Assembly (NCBI GenBank): GCA_945952105.1
Contig: CAMFGZ010000024.1
Span: forward strand, 1 to 64,000
Direction of reading: 5' to 3'
From: an uncultured Rhodospirillaceae bacterium
Lineage (GTDB): Bacteria; Pseudomonadota; Alphaproteobacteria; Reyranellales; Reyranellaceae
DNA length: 64,000 nucleotides
The translations under genes and the position numbers were made by a program. Shown here piece by piece: positions 25,747-34,443 of this stretch (positions are counted from its first letter, which is position 1; each line of letters begins with the position of its first letter). The notes below the pieces were generated by a model. That model ran no database searches and was not told where the DNA came from. It worked only from the letters and a program-made list of their open reading frames with translations.

Positions 25747-26754
25747 TTACTCGAGCCAGCGCAGGCAGCCCGTGGCCTCCAGGACTGGGTCGAGCCGGCG
25801 CCGCACCTCGGCCGACAACGCGGCGAGCTTCTTGCGCAATGCGTCGTAGCACTTCGCCTGGTAACGGAACGGCGCCTGGCTCCATGGCCGTCCGAGGATG
25901 TCGAGATCGACCGAAGCGGCGCCGCTTTCGAGCGCCGTGCGATTGGCCGACAGGAACGGCAGGTAGGTTTCGCCGCAATGCTTCAGGAGCGCGAGCACCG
26001 TGTCTGGCAGCGGCGCATCGGACGCGAGCCATTCGCCCTCGACGCCCGACGCATCGTCCAGGCGCAACAGCCAGCAATAGACATCGGGTGCTCGCTCCCG
26101 CATCTCCATCATCGGCGTTGGATCGACCGACAGGATCTGGAGCTGGCCGAACAGGCCGAAATCCGCCAGCGACGGACGCGAGCCGAACAGGAACTCCATC
26201 TTCCGAACGTGCGCGTCGAGCGCGTCGAGGATGACCCGGTAGCTGTCCTCGATGACCGGTCGGTTGGCGTCGGTGCAGCCGACCATCGCCATGCGTCCCA
26301 CCTGCCGGTCGTTGAAGGCCTGCATCGCCTCGCGCCGCGCGGCTTCCGGCATCTGCGGATCGCGCGAGGTGATCACCCAGTCCTGCGCGAAGGCGCGGTC
26401 GGGCGCGTAGAACCAGCGATAGTGGAACATGATCTTGGTGACCCACTCGTCGCCGAAGTCCTCCAGGAGATCGCTGAGATAAGCCTGCGCCGGATCGTCG
26501 GGCACGATCGAACGCTGGCCGGGATGCGCGCGCTCCAACGCATGGGCGAGCGGCGTCGAATCGTTCATCACCGTGCCGTCGGGAAACGTCAGCGCCGGGA
26601 TCACCGGGGGCAGGCCCGCCGCGACCGCGACGTCGCGCGGCCAGCCCACGGCCTTCCACACGAAGGGCAGCCGGCGATAGCGCAGGATCGCCCGCATCTT
26701 CACCGAATAGGGCGACGGGCCGAAGCCGTGAAGGATGTAGGAGGTCGTGCTCAT
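25747..26754 (-). CDS. Glutathione S-transferase family protein
   Basis: The 335-residue protein has an N-terminal thioredoxin fold (YILHGFGPSPYSVKMRAILRY) followed by LPPVIPALTFPDGTVMNDSTPLAH, with the cis-proline and Asp-Ser motif typical of GSTs. An unusually long helical C-terminal domain (SLADFGLFGQLQILSVDPTP) follows. At 335 residues it is longer than canonical GSTs of about 220, as in other large predicted GST-like proteins of proteobacteria. The ATG at 26754 abuts the stop of the sulfatase gene (26756), so the two are translationally linked. Its substrate is unknown. Confidence 0.8.
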   Translation of the reverse strand: MSTTSYILHGFGPSPYSVKMRAILRYRRLPFVWKAVGWPRDVAVAAGLPPVIPALTFPDGTVMNDSTPLAHALERAHPGQRSIVPDDPAQAYLSDLLEDFGDEWVTKIMFHYRWFYAPDRAFAQDWVITSRDPQMPEAARREAMQAFNDRQVGRMAMVGCTDANRPVIEDSYRVILDALDAHVRKMEFLFGSRPSLADFGLFGQLQILSVDPTPMMEMRERAPDVYCWLLRLDDASGVEGEWLASDAPLPDTVLALLKHCGETYLPFLSANRTALESGAASVDLDILGRPWSQAPFRYQAKCYDALRKKLAALSAEVRRRLDPVLEATGCLRWLE

Positions 26755-26755
26755 C

Positions 26756-28321
26756 TCACCACTGTCCGAAGAAGATTCCGTGCTGGCGATGTTTCGCGGT
26801 CCGCGCCTCGACATAGGCATCGTCGACGGTGACGCGGTCCTTGCGCGCCTTGGCCCAGGCGTTCAGCCGCCCCTCCATCTCGCGGAAGATCGGCGCGTAG
26901 GCGAGATCGCCGCCCAGGTCGCGGCGCTCCTTCGGATCGTTGGCGAGATCGAACAGCATCGGCCGGTAGCCCTGCCACCAGACATATTTCCAGCGGTCGG
27001 TGCGGACCATGATGGCTCGGCATTCGTTGGGCTTGCGGCCGAGGATCTTGCGCGCCTCGCGGAAGGAGTAGTCGAGCTCGGAGAAGACCGCATCGCGCCA
27101 GGTGTCGAGATGTATCCGGCGCAGGAGCGGCAGCAGCGAGCGGCCTTCCAGCAGGTGATCCTGCGGCGGCAGGCCGAGCGTCTCGAGGATGGTCGGCACC
27201 ACGTCGATCGCCTCGACGAAGCGCTCGTCGACCGTGCCGCGCGTCAGGTCGGCCTCGGGATCGGGATCGACCACGATGAAGGGCACGCGCATCGCCTCCT
27301 CGTAGAACATCTCCTTCTCGCCCAGCCAATGATCGCCGAGGAAATCGCCATGGTCGGCAGTGAAGATGATCAGCGTGTCGTCGAGGCGGCCGGCACGCTC
27401 CATGTGCGCGAACAGGCGGCCGAGCCAGTCGTCGAGCTGGCGGATCAGGCCCATGTAGGCCGGGCGCACGATACCCGGCGCCTCGGGCCGGCTGAAGGAG
27501 ACCGACTCCTCCATCTCGCGATAGGCCGCCAGCACGGGATGCTCGCTGGCCCGCTCCTGCTCGTCGCGGTTCAGCGGCAGCATGTCGGCGGCGCCGTACA
27601 TGTCGTGATAGGGCGCGGGCGCCATGTAGGGCCAGTGCGGCTTCACGTAGCTGAGATGCAGGCACCACGGCTTCTCGCCCATCTCGTCGATGAAGCGCAT
27701 CGCCTCGCGCGTCATGTAGGCGGTCTCTGAATGCTCCTCTTTCACGCGCGCCGGCAGATGGACGTTGCGCATGTGCCAGCCCGAGGCCTTCTCGCCGTTC
27801 GGCCCGTCGGCGGCGATCACGAAGTCGCTCCACGGATCGTCGGAGACATAGCCATGCTTGCGCAGATAGTCGGCATAGCCGCTCTCCACGCCCGGCGGCG
27901 AATGACCATCGTAACGGTCCAGCTCCTCGAAGCGGCCGGCGCGCATCAGCGCCTCCAATGCCGAGCCGCCCTCGATACCGAAGCGCTCCAGACCTTCGAG
28001 GTCGGGCAGGACATGGGTCTTGCCGGCCAGCGCGACCCTGATTCCCGCCGCCGACAGGAATTCGCCCAGGGTCTTCTCGCGCAAGGACAGCGGCACCCTG
28101 TTCCAGGTGGCGCCGTGGCTCGACATGTAGCGGCCGGTATAGAAGCTCATGCGGCTGGGCCCGCAGACGCCGGACTGCACATAGGCGCGCGGGAAGCGAA
28201 CGCCGCGCGCCGCCAGTGCATCGATCGCCGGTGTCTTCAGGTGCGGATGGCCGGCACAGGACAGGTGGTCCGCGCGCAGCTGGTCGCACATGATGAACAG
28301 AACGTTTTTGACCTTGCCCAA
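26756..28321 (-). CDS. Sulfatase / phosphonate monoester hydrolase family enzyme
   Basis: The 521-residue protein belongs to the alkaline phosphatase superfamily sulfatases. VKNVLFIMCDQLRADH gives the N-terminal metal ligand D13. SGVCGPSRMSFYTGRY contains the C53-x-P-S-R box whose cysteine is converted to formylglycine. FTADHGDFLGDH gives the later metal ligands. The absence of a signal peptide suggests a cytosolic enzyme such as phosphonate monoester hydrolase or an aryl or choline sulfatase. The start is taken as TTG 28321 because GAGAGGA lies just upstream and the family N-terminus begins there. Longer starts would add a basic, non-conserved leader. It is followed directly by a GST gene. 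Confidence 0.88.
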   Translation of the reverse strand: MGKVKNVLFIMCDQLRADHLSCAGHPHLKTPAIDALAARGVRFPRAYVQSGVCGPSRMSFYTGRYMSSHGATWNRVPLSLREKTLGEFLSAAGIRVALAGKTHVLPDLEGLERFGIEGGSALEALMRAGRFEELDRYDGHSPPGVESGYADYLRKHGYVSDDPWSDFVIAADGPNGEKASGWHMRNVHLPARVKEEHSETAYMTREAMRFIDEMGEKPWCLHLSYVKPHWPYMAPAPYHDMYGAADMLPLNRDEQERASEHPVLAAYREMEESVSFSRPEAPGIVRPAYMGLIRQLDDWLGRLFAHMERAGRLDDTLIIFTADHGDFLGDHWLGEKEMFYEEAMRVPFIVVDPDPEADLTRGTVDERFVEAIDVVPTILETLGLPPQDHLLEGRSLLPLLRRIHLDTWRDAVFSELDYSFREARKILGRKPNECRAIMVRTDRWKYVWWQGYRPMLFDLANDPKERRDLGGDLAYAPIFREMEGRLNAWAKARKDRVTVDDAYVEARTAKHRQHGIFFGQW

Positions 28322-28368
28322 GGTTTCCTCTCTCGACGGCTTCTTCGGGGCCTGCCTAACTAAGCCGC

Positions 28369-28944
28369 ATGAAAGACGCTCCGTCCATCCGCGACATCCT
28401 CGATTTCTGGTTCCTGCCGCTCGGCGATCCCGGTCACGGCAAGCCGCGCGACATCTGGTGGACCAGCACGCCGGCATTCGATGCCGAGACCATCGAGCGA
28501 TTCGGTGCCGCCATCGAGCGCGCGATCGCGGGTGGACTGGATGCCTGGAAGGAGTCGCCGGAGGGCGCGTTGGCGCTCATCCTCCTCTGCGACCAGTTCA
28601 CGCGGAACTGCTTCCGCAAGACGGCGCGCGCCTTTGCCGGCGACGCCAAGGCCATCGACACCGCACGCCACGCGGTCGCACGCTTCTATCCGTCGGTTTT
28701 TCCCGTCGACATGCGGTTGTTCTTCTACATGCCGTTCGGTCACAGCGAACATCTCGCCGATCAGCAATTCGCCTGCGCGCTGTTCGAGACGATCGGCGGC
28801 GAGAACAACATCAAGTCCGCGATCGAACACCGCGACGTCGTCGCCCGCTTCGGCCGCTTCCCCCACCGCAACGAAGTGTTGGGCCGTCCCACGACGGCGG
28901 AGGAGGTCGAGTTCCTGAAGAATGCCAACCGGTATGGGCAATGA
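28369..28944 (+). CDS. DUF924 family protein
   Basis: The 191-residue all-helical protein has the DUF924 features: ILDFWFLPLG near the start, ILLCDQFTRNCFRKTARAFA in the middle, FFYMPFGHSEHLADQQFACA and FGRFPHRNEVLGRPTTAEE at the end. The family resembles a TPR-like fold and has no established function. It is transcribed alone, divergent from the sulfatase gene across 47 bases. Confidence 0.88.
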   Translation: MKDAPSIRDILDFWFLPLGDPGHGKPRDIWWTSTPAFDAETIERFGAAIERAIAGGLDAWKESPEGALALILLCDQFTRNCFRKTARAFAGDAKAIDTARHAVARFYPSVFPVDMRLFFYMPFGHSEHLADQQFACALFETIGGENNIKSAIEHRDVVARFGRFPHRNEVLGRPTTAEEVEFLKNANRYGQ

Positions 28945-28956
28945 AGGTCGATGATC

Positions 28957-29478
28957 TCAGGTCGACTCTTCGTTGTCATGCGGAACGAAGCGAAGGATCT
29001 CGCGGTAGAGATCGGCGGTCGCGGTGTCGAAGCAGCAGAAAATGACCCGTTCGATCATCGGAATCATGTTGATCTCGTGCACGGCGATCTCGGCGGCTTC
29101 GCGTTTCGGATAGCCGTAGACGCCGGTCGAGATGGCGGGGAAGGCGATGCTGCTCAGCCCGTGCACGATCGCCAGCGCCAGCGAGTTGCGGTAGCAGCGT
29201 GCCAGCAATTCGGGTTCGCCCCGCCTGCCGCCCTGCCAGACCGGCCCGACCGTATGAATGACGTGGCGCGCCTCGAGGCGATAGCCGGCGGTGATCCTGG
29301 CCTCGCCCGTGGGACAGCCGCCCAGGGTACGGCATTCGGCGAGAAGCTCGGGACCAGCGGCGCGGTGGATGGCGCCATCGACGCCGCCGCCGCCCAACAG
29401 GCTTTCGTTGGCGGCATTCACGATGGCATCGACGTCGAGGCGCGTGATGTCGCCCTCGACGATGTCGATGCGGCTCAC
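28957..29478 (-). CDS. Macro-domain protein (O-acetyl-ADP-ribose deacetylase, YmdB type)
   Basis: The 173-residue protein is a single macro domain: IVEGDITRLDVDAIVNAANE, the loop LLGGGGVDGAIHRAAG, then HVIHTVGPVW and SIAFPAISTGVYGYPKREAA. These are the ADP-ribose contacts of the MacroD/YmdB subclass, which hydrolyses O-acetyl-ADP-ribose and removes ADP-ribose from acidic residues. It is cytosolic. It follows the DUF882 peptidase gene by four bases and shares its transcript, with no obvious functional link. Confidence 0.9.
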   Translation of the reverse strand: MSRIDIVEGDITRLDVDAIVNAANESLLGGGGVDGAIHRAAGPELLAECRTLGGCPTGEARITAGYRLEARHVIHTVGPVWQGGRRGEPELLARCYRNSLALAIVHGLSSIAFPAISTGVYGYPKREAAEIAVHEINMIPMIERVIFCCFDTATADLYREILRFVPHDNEEST

Positions 29479-29482
29479 GCCC

Positions 29483-30226
29483 TTACCAGTAGCGGACCGG
29501 ACCGGTGTCGAGATGAACGAAGCCGGAGCGCGGATAGAAGCCGACGCCGCCCATGTTGAGCGAGCGCGCCGCCTGGCGGATGCGGAAGACGGGGACGCCC
29601 GGGAAGCGGATATCCATGGCGTTGCCGTTCATGTGCTGGCTGTCGCGCGCGACGCCGCGGCTGACGCTGGCCAGCCAGGCATTGCTCTCGGGCGAACGGA
29701 AGGCCGACAGCACCTCGATCGTGCCGCTGTAGCCCGAAATGCGGGCGGTGTGCCACAGCACGTCGAACAGCAGCGGGTCCATCTCGGTCACGCCGCTGTC
29801 CCGGCTGTCGCGCAGGAACTGGTTGAGCTGGTCGAGCGCGCTGCGATGGTAGGCGCCGTTCGACCAGTAGGTGACCGTCAGCTCTTCCTTGGTATTGAAG
29901 TTCATCAGGCTGAGGCTGCGCGGGCTGGACAGGTCGAGTTCCGGGGCCGGCACCGGCGCCGCCATCGCGGCGGCCGAGAAACCGCCATAGCGGGTGGCGG
30001 CACGATTCTGTTGCGAGGTGGCGGCGGGCGCCTTCTTCTGCTGAGCGGCGACTTTCTGCACGTTGGCCGACTTGGCCGGTGCCGCGGTCTTCTTCTTCGT
30101 GCTAGAACCCTCGGCGGTAGCGGCGCTCTTGACCTTCGGAGCGGTCGAAGCACCCGTGTTCGTCTGGGCGAAACCGGTGCCGGCAAATGCCAACAGAGTC
30201 GCCAGGCTCAGTACAAAGCTACGCAT
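29483..30226 (-). CDS. DUF882 / YcbK-type periplasmic murein peptidase
   Basis: The 247-residue protein has a signal peptide (LSLATLLAFAGTGFAQ), a low-complexity Lys/Ala/Thr/Gln spacer to about residue 85, and a C-terminal M15-like domain (DUF882). The last carries LSAFRSPESNAWL, the zinc-binding SQHMNGNAMDIRFPG and the final FVHLDTGPVRYW. These fit YcbK (MepK)-like murein endopeptidases that cut peptidoglycan cross-links. The long charged spacer would let it reach through the cell wall. Confidence 0.85.
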   Translation of the reverse strand: MRSFVLSLATLLAFAGTGFAQTNTGASTAPKVKSAATAEGSSTKKKTAAPAKSANVQKVAAQQKKAPAATSQQNRAATRYGGFSAAAMAAPVPAPELDLSSPRSLSLMNFNTKEELTVTYWSNGAYHRSALDQLNQFLRDSRDSGVTEMDPLLFDVLWHTARISGYSGTIEVLSAFRSPESNAWLASVSRGVARDSQHMNGNAMDIRFPGVPVFRIRQAARSLNMGGVGFYPRSGFVHLDTGPVRYW

Positions 30227-30268
30227 CCCTGCCCCGGTGTTGTTGCATTTTTGTCACAGACACCCATA

Positions 30269-31675
30269 TCAGAGACCCATTCTCGACTCAAAGCTAAATT
30301 CCTGGTCGCGGCTAAGGGCCAGGCCCACGACATCACCCACCATGCACAAAGTCGGGCCCGTCAGAACGGCCCGTTGAGCCTGCCCTTCGATGGTGGCGAG
30401 GGTGCCGACGACCCGCCTCTCTCGCTCGGTCGTGCCGTGCTCGATGAGCGCCACCGGGGTCGAGGCCGGCAGTCCATGGGCGACGAGCTGCGAGGAGATC
30501 TGCTGCAGCGCGCCCGCCCCCATATAGATGACGACCGTCTGCCGCGGCCGGGAAAGCATCTTCCAGTCGAGGTCGACCGTGCCATCCTTCAGGTGGCCGG
30601 TGACGAGTACGCAGGCCTGCGCATGATCGCGATGGGTAAGGGGGATTCCGGCGCTCGAGGCACAGCCCAGGGCCGCCGTCACACCCGGAACGACCTCGAC
30701 GGCGATGCCGGCCTTCACGAGCGCTTCGACCTCCTCGCCGCCGCGGCCGAACACGAACGGGTCGCCGCCCTTCAGCCTGACGACGCTCTTGCCGGCGCGG
30801 GCCAGGGTCACGAGCCGGTCGTTGATCTCCTGCTGCGGCACGCAATGATGCGCGCGGCGCTTGCCGACATAGACCCGTTCCGCGTCGCGCCGCGCCATGG
30901 ACAGGACCTCGTCCGAGACCAGCCGGTCATAGACCACGACATCGGCGCGCTGCAGCAGGCGGTGCGCCTTCAAGGTCAGCAGGTCGGGATCGCCGGGACC
31001 GGCGCCCACCAGATGGACCATGCCTGTCGAGGCGGTCTCGTTTCGCGCGCTGTCGAGCAGGCGGATGAGTTCGCGGCGCGCGCCGATCTCGTCGCCGGCC
31101 AGGGCCAGTTCGCCGACACGGCCCTCGAAGACGCGATCCCAGAAACGTCGCCGCGCGCGCGGCACCACCAGGGTGCGCCGCACCTGCTCGCGGAAGACAT
31201 CGGCGAAGCGCGCCAGACGGCCCAGCGCGGCCGGGAGGGCCCGCTCGATCTCGGCGCGGATGCGACGCGCCAGGGCGGGCGCCGTACCGGCGGTCGAGAT
31301 GGCGATGGTGACGGGCGCCCGGTCGATGATCGCCGGCATGATAAAGCTGGAGAGGGCCGGCCGGTCGACGACATTGACGGGCACGCACCTTTTCTGCGCC
31401 GAAGCGGAGACGCGTGCCTGCTCGGAGTCGTCTTCACTCGCCACGATGACCAGCGAAACCCCTTCCAGTTCGCTGTCGTGGAAGTTGCACCCCGCCCAGG
31501 AGATGTGCCCCTCCGAAATGAGCTGGGCGATCTCGCCCCCCACCGTCCCGGCGATAAGGGAGACCTGCGCGCCGGCCTTGAGCAGCAGCTCGGTCTTGCG
31601 GGCAGCGGCCTCGCCGCCACCGACGATCAGCGCCCGGCGCCCCTGCAGGGAAAGGAAGAGCGGAAAGGTCTGCAT
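30269..31675 (-). CDS. cysG: Siroheme synthase (bifunctional CysG)
   Basis: The 468-residue protein combines two domains. Residues 1 to about 210 form the precorrin-2 dehydrogenase/sirohydrochlorin ferrochelatase (ALIVGGGEAAARKTELLLKA). The rest is the uroporphyrinogen-III C-methyltransferase (HLVGAGPGDPDLLTLKA, VRLKGGDPFVFGRGGEE, VPGVTAALG, GIPLTHRDHA). It makes siroheme, which the NirA encoded in this operon needs. The ATG shares one base with the nasA stop (TGATG), so it is the last gene of the nitrate operon. I see no clear terminator after its stop. Confidence 0.93.
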   Translation of the reverse strand: MQTFPLFLSLQGRRALIVGGGEAAARKTELLLKAGAQVSLIAGTVGGEIAQLISEGHISWAGCNFHDSELEGVSLVIVASEDDSEQARVSASAQKRCVPVNVVDRPALSSFIMPAIIDRAPVTIAISTAGTAPALARRIRAEIERALPAALGRLARFADVFREQVRRTLVVPRARRRFWDRVFEGRVGELALAGDEIGARRELIRLLDSARNETASTGMVHLVGAGPGDPDLLTLKAHRLLQRADVVVYDRLVSDEVLSMARRDAERVYVGKRRAHHCVPQQEINDRLVTLARAGKSVVRLKGGDPFVFGRGGEEVEALVKAGIAVEVVPGVTAALGCASSAGIPLTHRDHAQACVLVTGHLKDGTVDLDWKMLSRPRQTVVIYMGAGALQQISSQLVAHGLPASTPVALIEHGTTERERRVVGTLATIEGQAQRAVLTGPTLCMVGDVVGLALSRDQEFSFESRMGL

Positions 31676-34284
31676 CAGGCGGCCTTTGTGAGACGGGCCG
31701 CGCGCAGGAGCGCGCGCAGTTCGGGGCGACAGGAACCGCAATTGGTGCCGGCCTGCGTCCTTGCCCCAAGCGCGGTCAGCGAGGTCGCTCCATCGGCAAT
31801 GGCGGCTTCAACGGCGCCGCGGGAGATGCCGAAGCAGGCGCAGATCTCGCCGCCGCGATGCATGTCGGTGCCGCCGTGCAGCAGCTCGTCACGCTGGGCC
31901 ACCGTCAGGCGATCCAATGACATGAACGGCGCGAAGCGGTCGCGCGCCTCGGCGTCACGCGTCTCCGCCAGACTCATGATCGCCTCGACCCGTCCGTCAC
32001 TGATGACGGCGGTTACATTTTTCTCGCCGACGAGACAGGGGCCCGGATTGCTCGTGCGCACGGCGGCAGCCAATGCGCGTTGTGCAACTGCGAAGGGCTG
32101 CTCGCCTGCAACGAGGTAGGCGTGATATCCGGCGCCTTGCACCCGCGCCCAGTAGGAAATCTCCGGCAGCATGACTGCGCGACGAGCGAGAATCGTGCCA
32201 TGCCAGCGCATATCTAGGCGACGGACTTCGACAGGCGTGTGCTTCAGTTCCGGCTGCCCCGAAACGGGATCGACAGCGGGATTCACTGCAGCATTTATGC
32301 GACCTGCACGGCTCACCTGCGCGGTCCAGTGCATGGGCGCGAACGCCTCGCCGGGACGTAACGAGTCCGTCACGTGGACACGCAGCACGCCGCGGCCCCA
32401 GACGCTCGTCACCTCCGCAATGTCGCCGTCGGAAAGTCCGCGGGCAGAGGCGTCGCGCGGATGCAATTCGATCGCGGGCTCGGGCCGATGTCCGGCGAGA
32501 CGCACCGACTTTCCCGTACGGGTCATGGTGTGCCACTGGTCGCGCACGCGACCGGTGTTGAGGATCAGCGGCCGTGCTTCGTCCGGCGCGTTTACCGGGG
32601 CGCGCGGGATCGCGGCGACGAAACGCGCGCGGCGGTCGGCATGGAAGAAGCCGCCATCGCTGAAGAAGCGCTCGCTCTCATCGCCGCCCCAGGCGAAGGG
32701 CCGCAGCGATTCGTAGGCCGCATCGTCGAGCGTTGCATGGGCGCCGATGTCGAAGTCGCGGCTGCCGTCGTTCTCGAAGCCCGAGAGCGCGGCATGCTCG
32801 CGGAAGATGTCGGCGACGCCGCGCCAGGCGAAGGCCTCGCCATGACCGAGTCGCTTTGCGACCTCCGAGAGGATCCACCAGTCCTGCTTCGCTTCGCCGG
32901 GCGGCGGCAGGAACGGCCGCTGGCGCGAGATGCCGCGCTCCGAGTTGGTCACCGTCCCGTCCTTTTCGGCCCAGGCGAGCGCCGGCAAGCGGATGCGGCA
33001 GGCTTCTACGGTGTCGGTGGCCCGCACCGCCTCGGAGACGATCGAGAATTCGCAGGCGCGCAACGCCTCGCGCACCGCGTCGGCATCGGGCAGGCTGTCG
33101 ACGGGATTCGTCGCCATGATCCATACCGCCTTGATGCGGCCGGCACGCACGGCTTCGAACAACTCGACTGCCTTGAGGCCGGGTTTGCTCGCCATGCGCG
33201 GGGCGCGCCAGAAACGACCGACGCGCTCGACATCGACCGCTCCGAAATCCATGTGCGCCGCCAGCGTGTTGGACAGCGCGCCGACCTCGCGCCCACCCAT
33301 CGCATTGGGCTGGCCGGTGATCGAGAAGGGCCCCATGCCGGGCCGGCCGATACGGCCGGTGAGCAGGTGGCAGTTGATCATCGCGTTCACCTTGTCGACG
33401 CCGGCGCTCGACTGGTTCACGCCCTGGGAATAGAGCGTCACGACTTTTTCGGTGCGGGCAAACCAGTCGAGGAAGGTCGCGAGATCGGCGGGCGCCAGGC
33501 CACAGGCGGCGGCATCCGTCGCCCGTGCCGCCGCGAGCGCCTCGGCGAGACCCGACGTGTGCTGCTCGACGAAGCGTCGGTCGGACACACCGCGCTCGGC
33601 GAGACCCGCCAGAAGGACGTTGAACAGCGCCACGTCGCTGCCCGGCTTCAGCGCCAGATGAAGATCGGCGATATCGCAGGTTTCGGTGCGACGCGGATCG
33701 ACGACGACGACCTTCATCGACGGCCGCGCGCGCTTCGCGGCTTCAAGCCGCTGGAACAGGACGGGATGGCACCAGGCGAGATTGCTGCCGACCAGCACCA
33801 CGAGATCGGCCAGCTCGAAATCTTCATAGCGGCCCGGCACCGTGTCGCTGCCGAAGGCGCGCTTGTGGCCCGCCACCGACGAGGCCATGCAGAGGCGAGA
33901 GTTGGTGTCGATGTTGGCGGTGCCGAAAAATCCTTTGATCAGCTTGTTGGCGACGTAATAGTCCTCGGTCAGCAACTGGCCCGAGACATAGAAGGCGACG
34001 GCGTCGGGCCCGTGCTCTTCGATGGTTTTCCGGAAGCCGTGCGCCACCGTGTCGAGCGCGACCTCCCAGGAGACGCGTTGCCCGTCGATCTCGGGATGCA
34101 GCAGGCGATCTTCCAGCGACAGCGTCTCGCCCAGCGCCGCGCCCTTCGAGCAAAGCCGCCCGCGATTGGCGGGATGGTCGTGATCGGCAGCGACCGCGGC
34201 ACCGCCCTTCCCGTCGGGCGTGGCGACGACCCCGCATCCGACCCCGCAATAGGGACAGGTGGTGCGGACACCCGCTTCGGTCAT
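31675..34284 (-). CDS. nasA: Assimilatory nitrate reductase catalytic subunit
   Basis: The 869-residue molybdenum enzyme has an N-terminal 4Fe-4S motif (C10, C13, C17, C45 in TCPYCGVGC ... RLCSKG) and the bis-MGD domains of NasA/NarB: GRYEDFELADLVVLVGSNLA, SQGVNQSSAGVDKVNAMINC, GPFSITGQPNAMGGREVG and TGRVRDQWHTMTRTGKS. A C-terminal BFD-like 2Fe-2S domain follows (C815, C817, C849, C852; ICACFGIS ... TNCGSC). No signal peptide is present, so it is cytosolic. It reduces nitrate to nitrite. The extra 2Fe-2S domain is usual for NasA that accepts electrons from a separate reductase, here probably the flavoprotein encoded just upstream. The ATG at 34284 lacks a good ribosome binding site, and a palindromic repeat lies in the 159-base gap before it. 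Confidence 0.94.
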   Translation of the reverse strand: MTEAGVRTTCPYCGVGCGVVATPDGKGGAAVAADHDHPANRGRLCSKGAALGETLSLEDRLLHPEIDGQRVSWEVALDTVAHGFRKTIEEHGPDAVAFYVSGQLLTEDYYVANKLIKGFFGTANIDTNSRLCMASSVAGHKRAFGSDTVPGRYEDFELADLVVLVGSNLAWCHPVLFQRLEAAKRARPSMKVVVVDPRRTETCDIADLHLALKPGSDVALFNVLLAGLAERGVSDRRFVEQHTSGLAEALAAARATDAAACGLAPADLATFLDWFARTEKVVTLYSQGVNQSSAGVDKVNAMINCHLLTGRIGRPGMGPFSITGQPNAMGGREVGALSNTLAAHMDFGAVDVERVGRFWRAPRMASKPGLKAVELFEAVRAGRIKAVWIMATNPVDSLPDADAVREALRACEFSIVSEAVRATDTVEACRIRLPALAWAEKDGTVTNSERGISRQRPFLPPPGEAKQDWWILSEVAKRLGHGEAFAWRGVADIFREHAALSGFENDGSRDFDIGAHATLDDAAYESLRPFAWGGDESERFFSDGGFFHADRRARFVAAIPRAPVNAPDEARPLILNTGRVRDQWHTMTRTGKSVRLAGHRPEPAIELHPRDASARGLSDGDIAEVTSVWGRGVLRVHVTDSLRPGEAFAPMHWTAQVSRAGRINAAVNPAVDPVSGQPELKHTPVEVRRLDMRWHGTILARRAVMLPEISYWARVQGAGYHAYLVAGEQPFAVAQRALAAAVRTSNPGPCLVGEKNVTAVISDGRVEAIMSLAETRDAEARDRFAPFMSLDRLTVAQRDELLHGGTDMHRGGEICACFGISRGAVEAAIADGATSLTALGARTQAGTNCGSCRPELRALLRAARLTKAA

Positions 34285-34305
34285 GACGACGACAACAACG
34301 ACCTG

Positions 34306-34415
34306 ACCCTGAGGAGCGCTCCGAAGGAGCGCGTCTCGAAGGGTGGATACGCGCACCACGTCTGTTGTCCATCCTTCGAGACGCCGTGCTGCGCACGGCC
34401 CCTCAGGATGAGGGT
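34306..34415. repeat. Intra-operon palindromic repeat, family B
   Basis: The inverted arms are ACCCTGAGGAGCGC with GTCTCGAAGGGTGGAT, and ATCCTTCGAGACGC with CCCCTCAGGATGAGGGT. They enclose a GC-rich centre and would fold into a long stem in the nas transcript between the reductase and nasA. Such elements can stabilise upstream mRNA or lower expression of the downstream gene. Confidence 0.75.
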
Positions 34416-34443
34416 GAGTAGTGCACCTGGAAACGGAAGGGGG

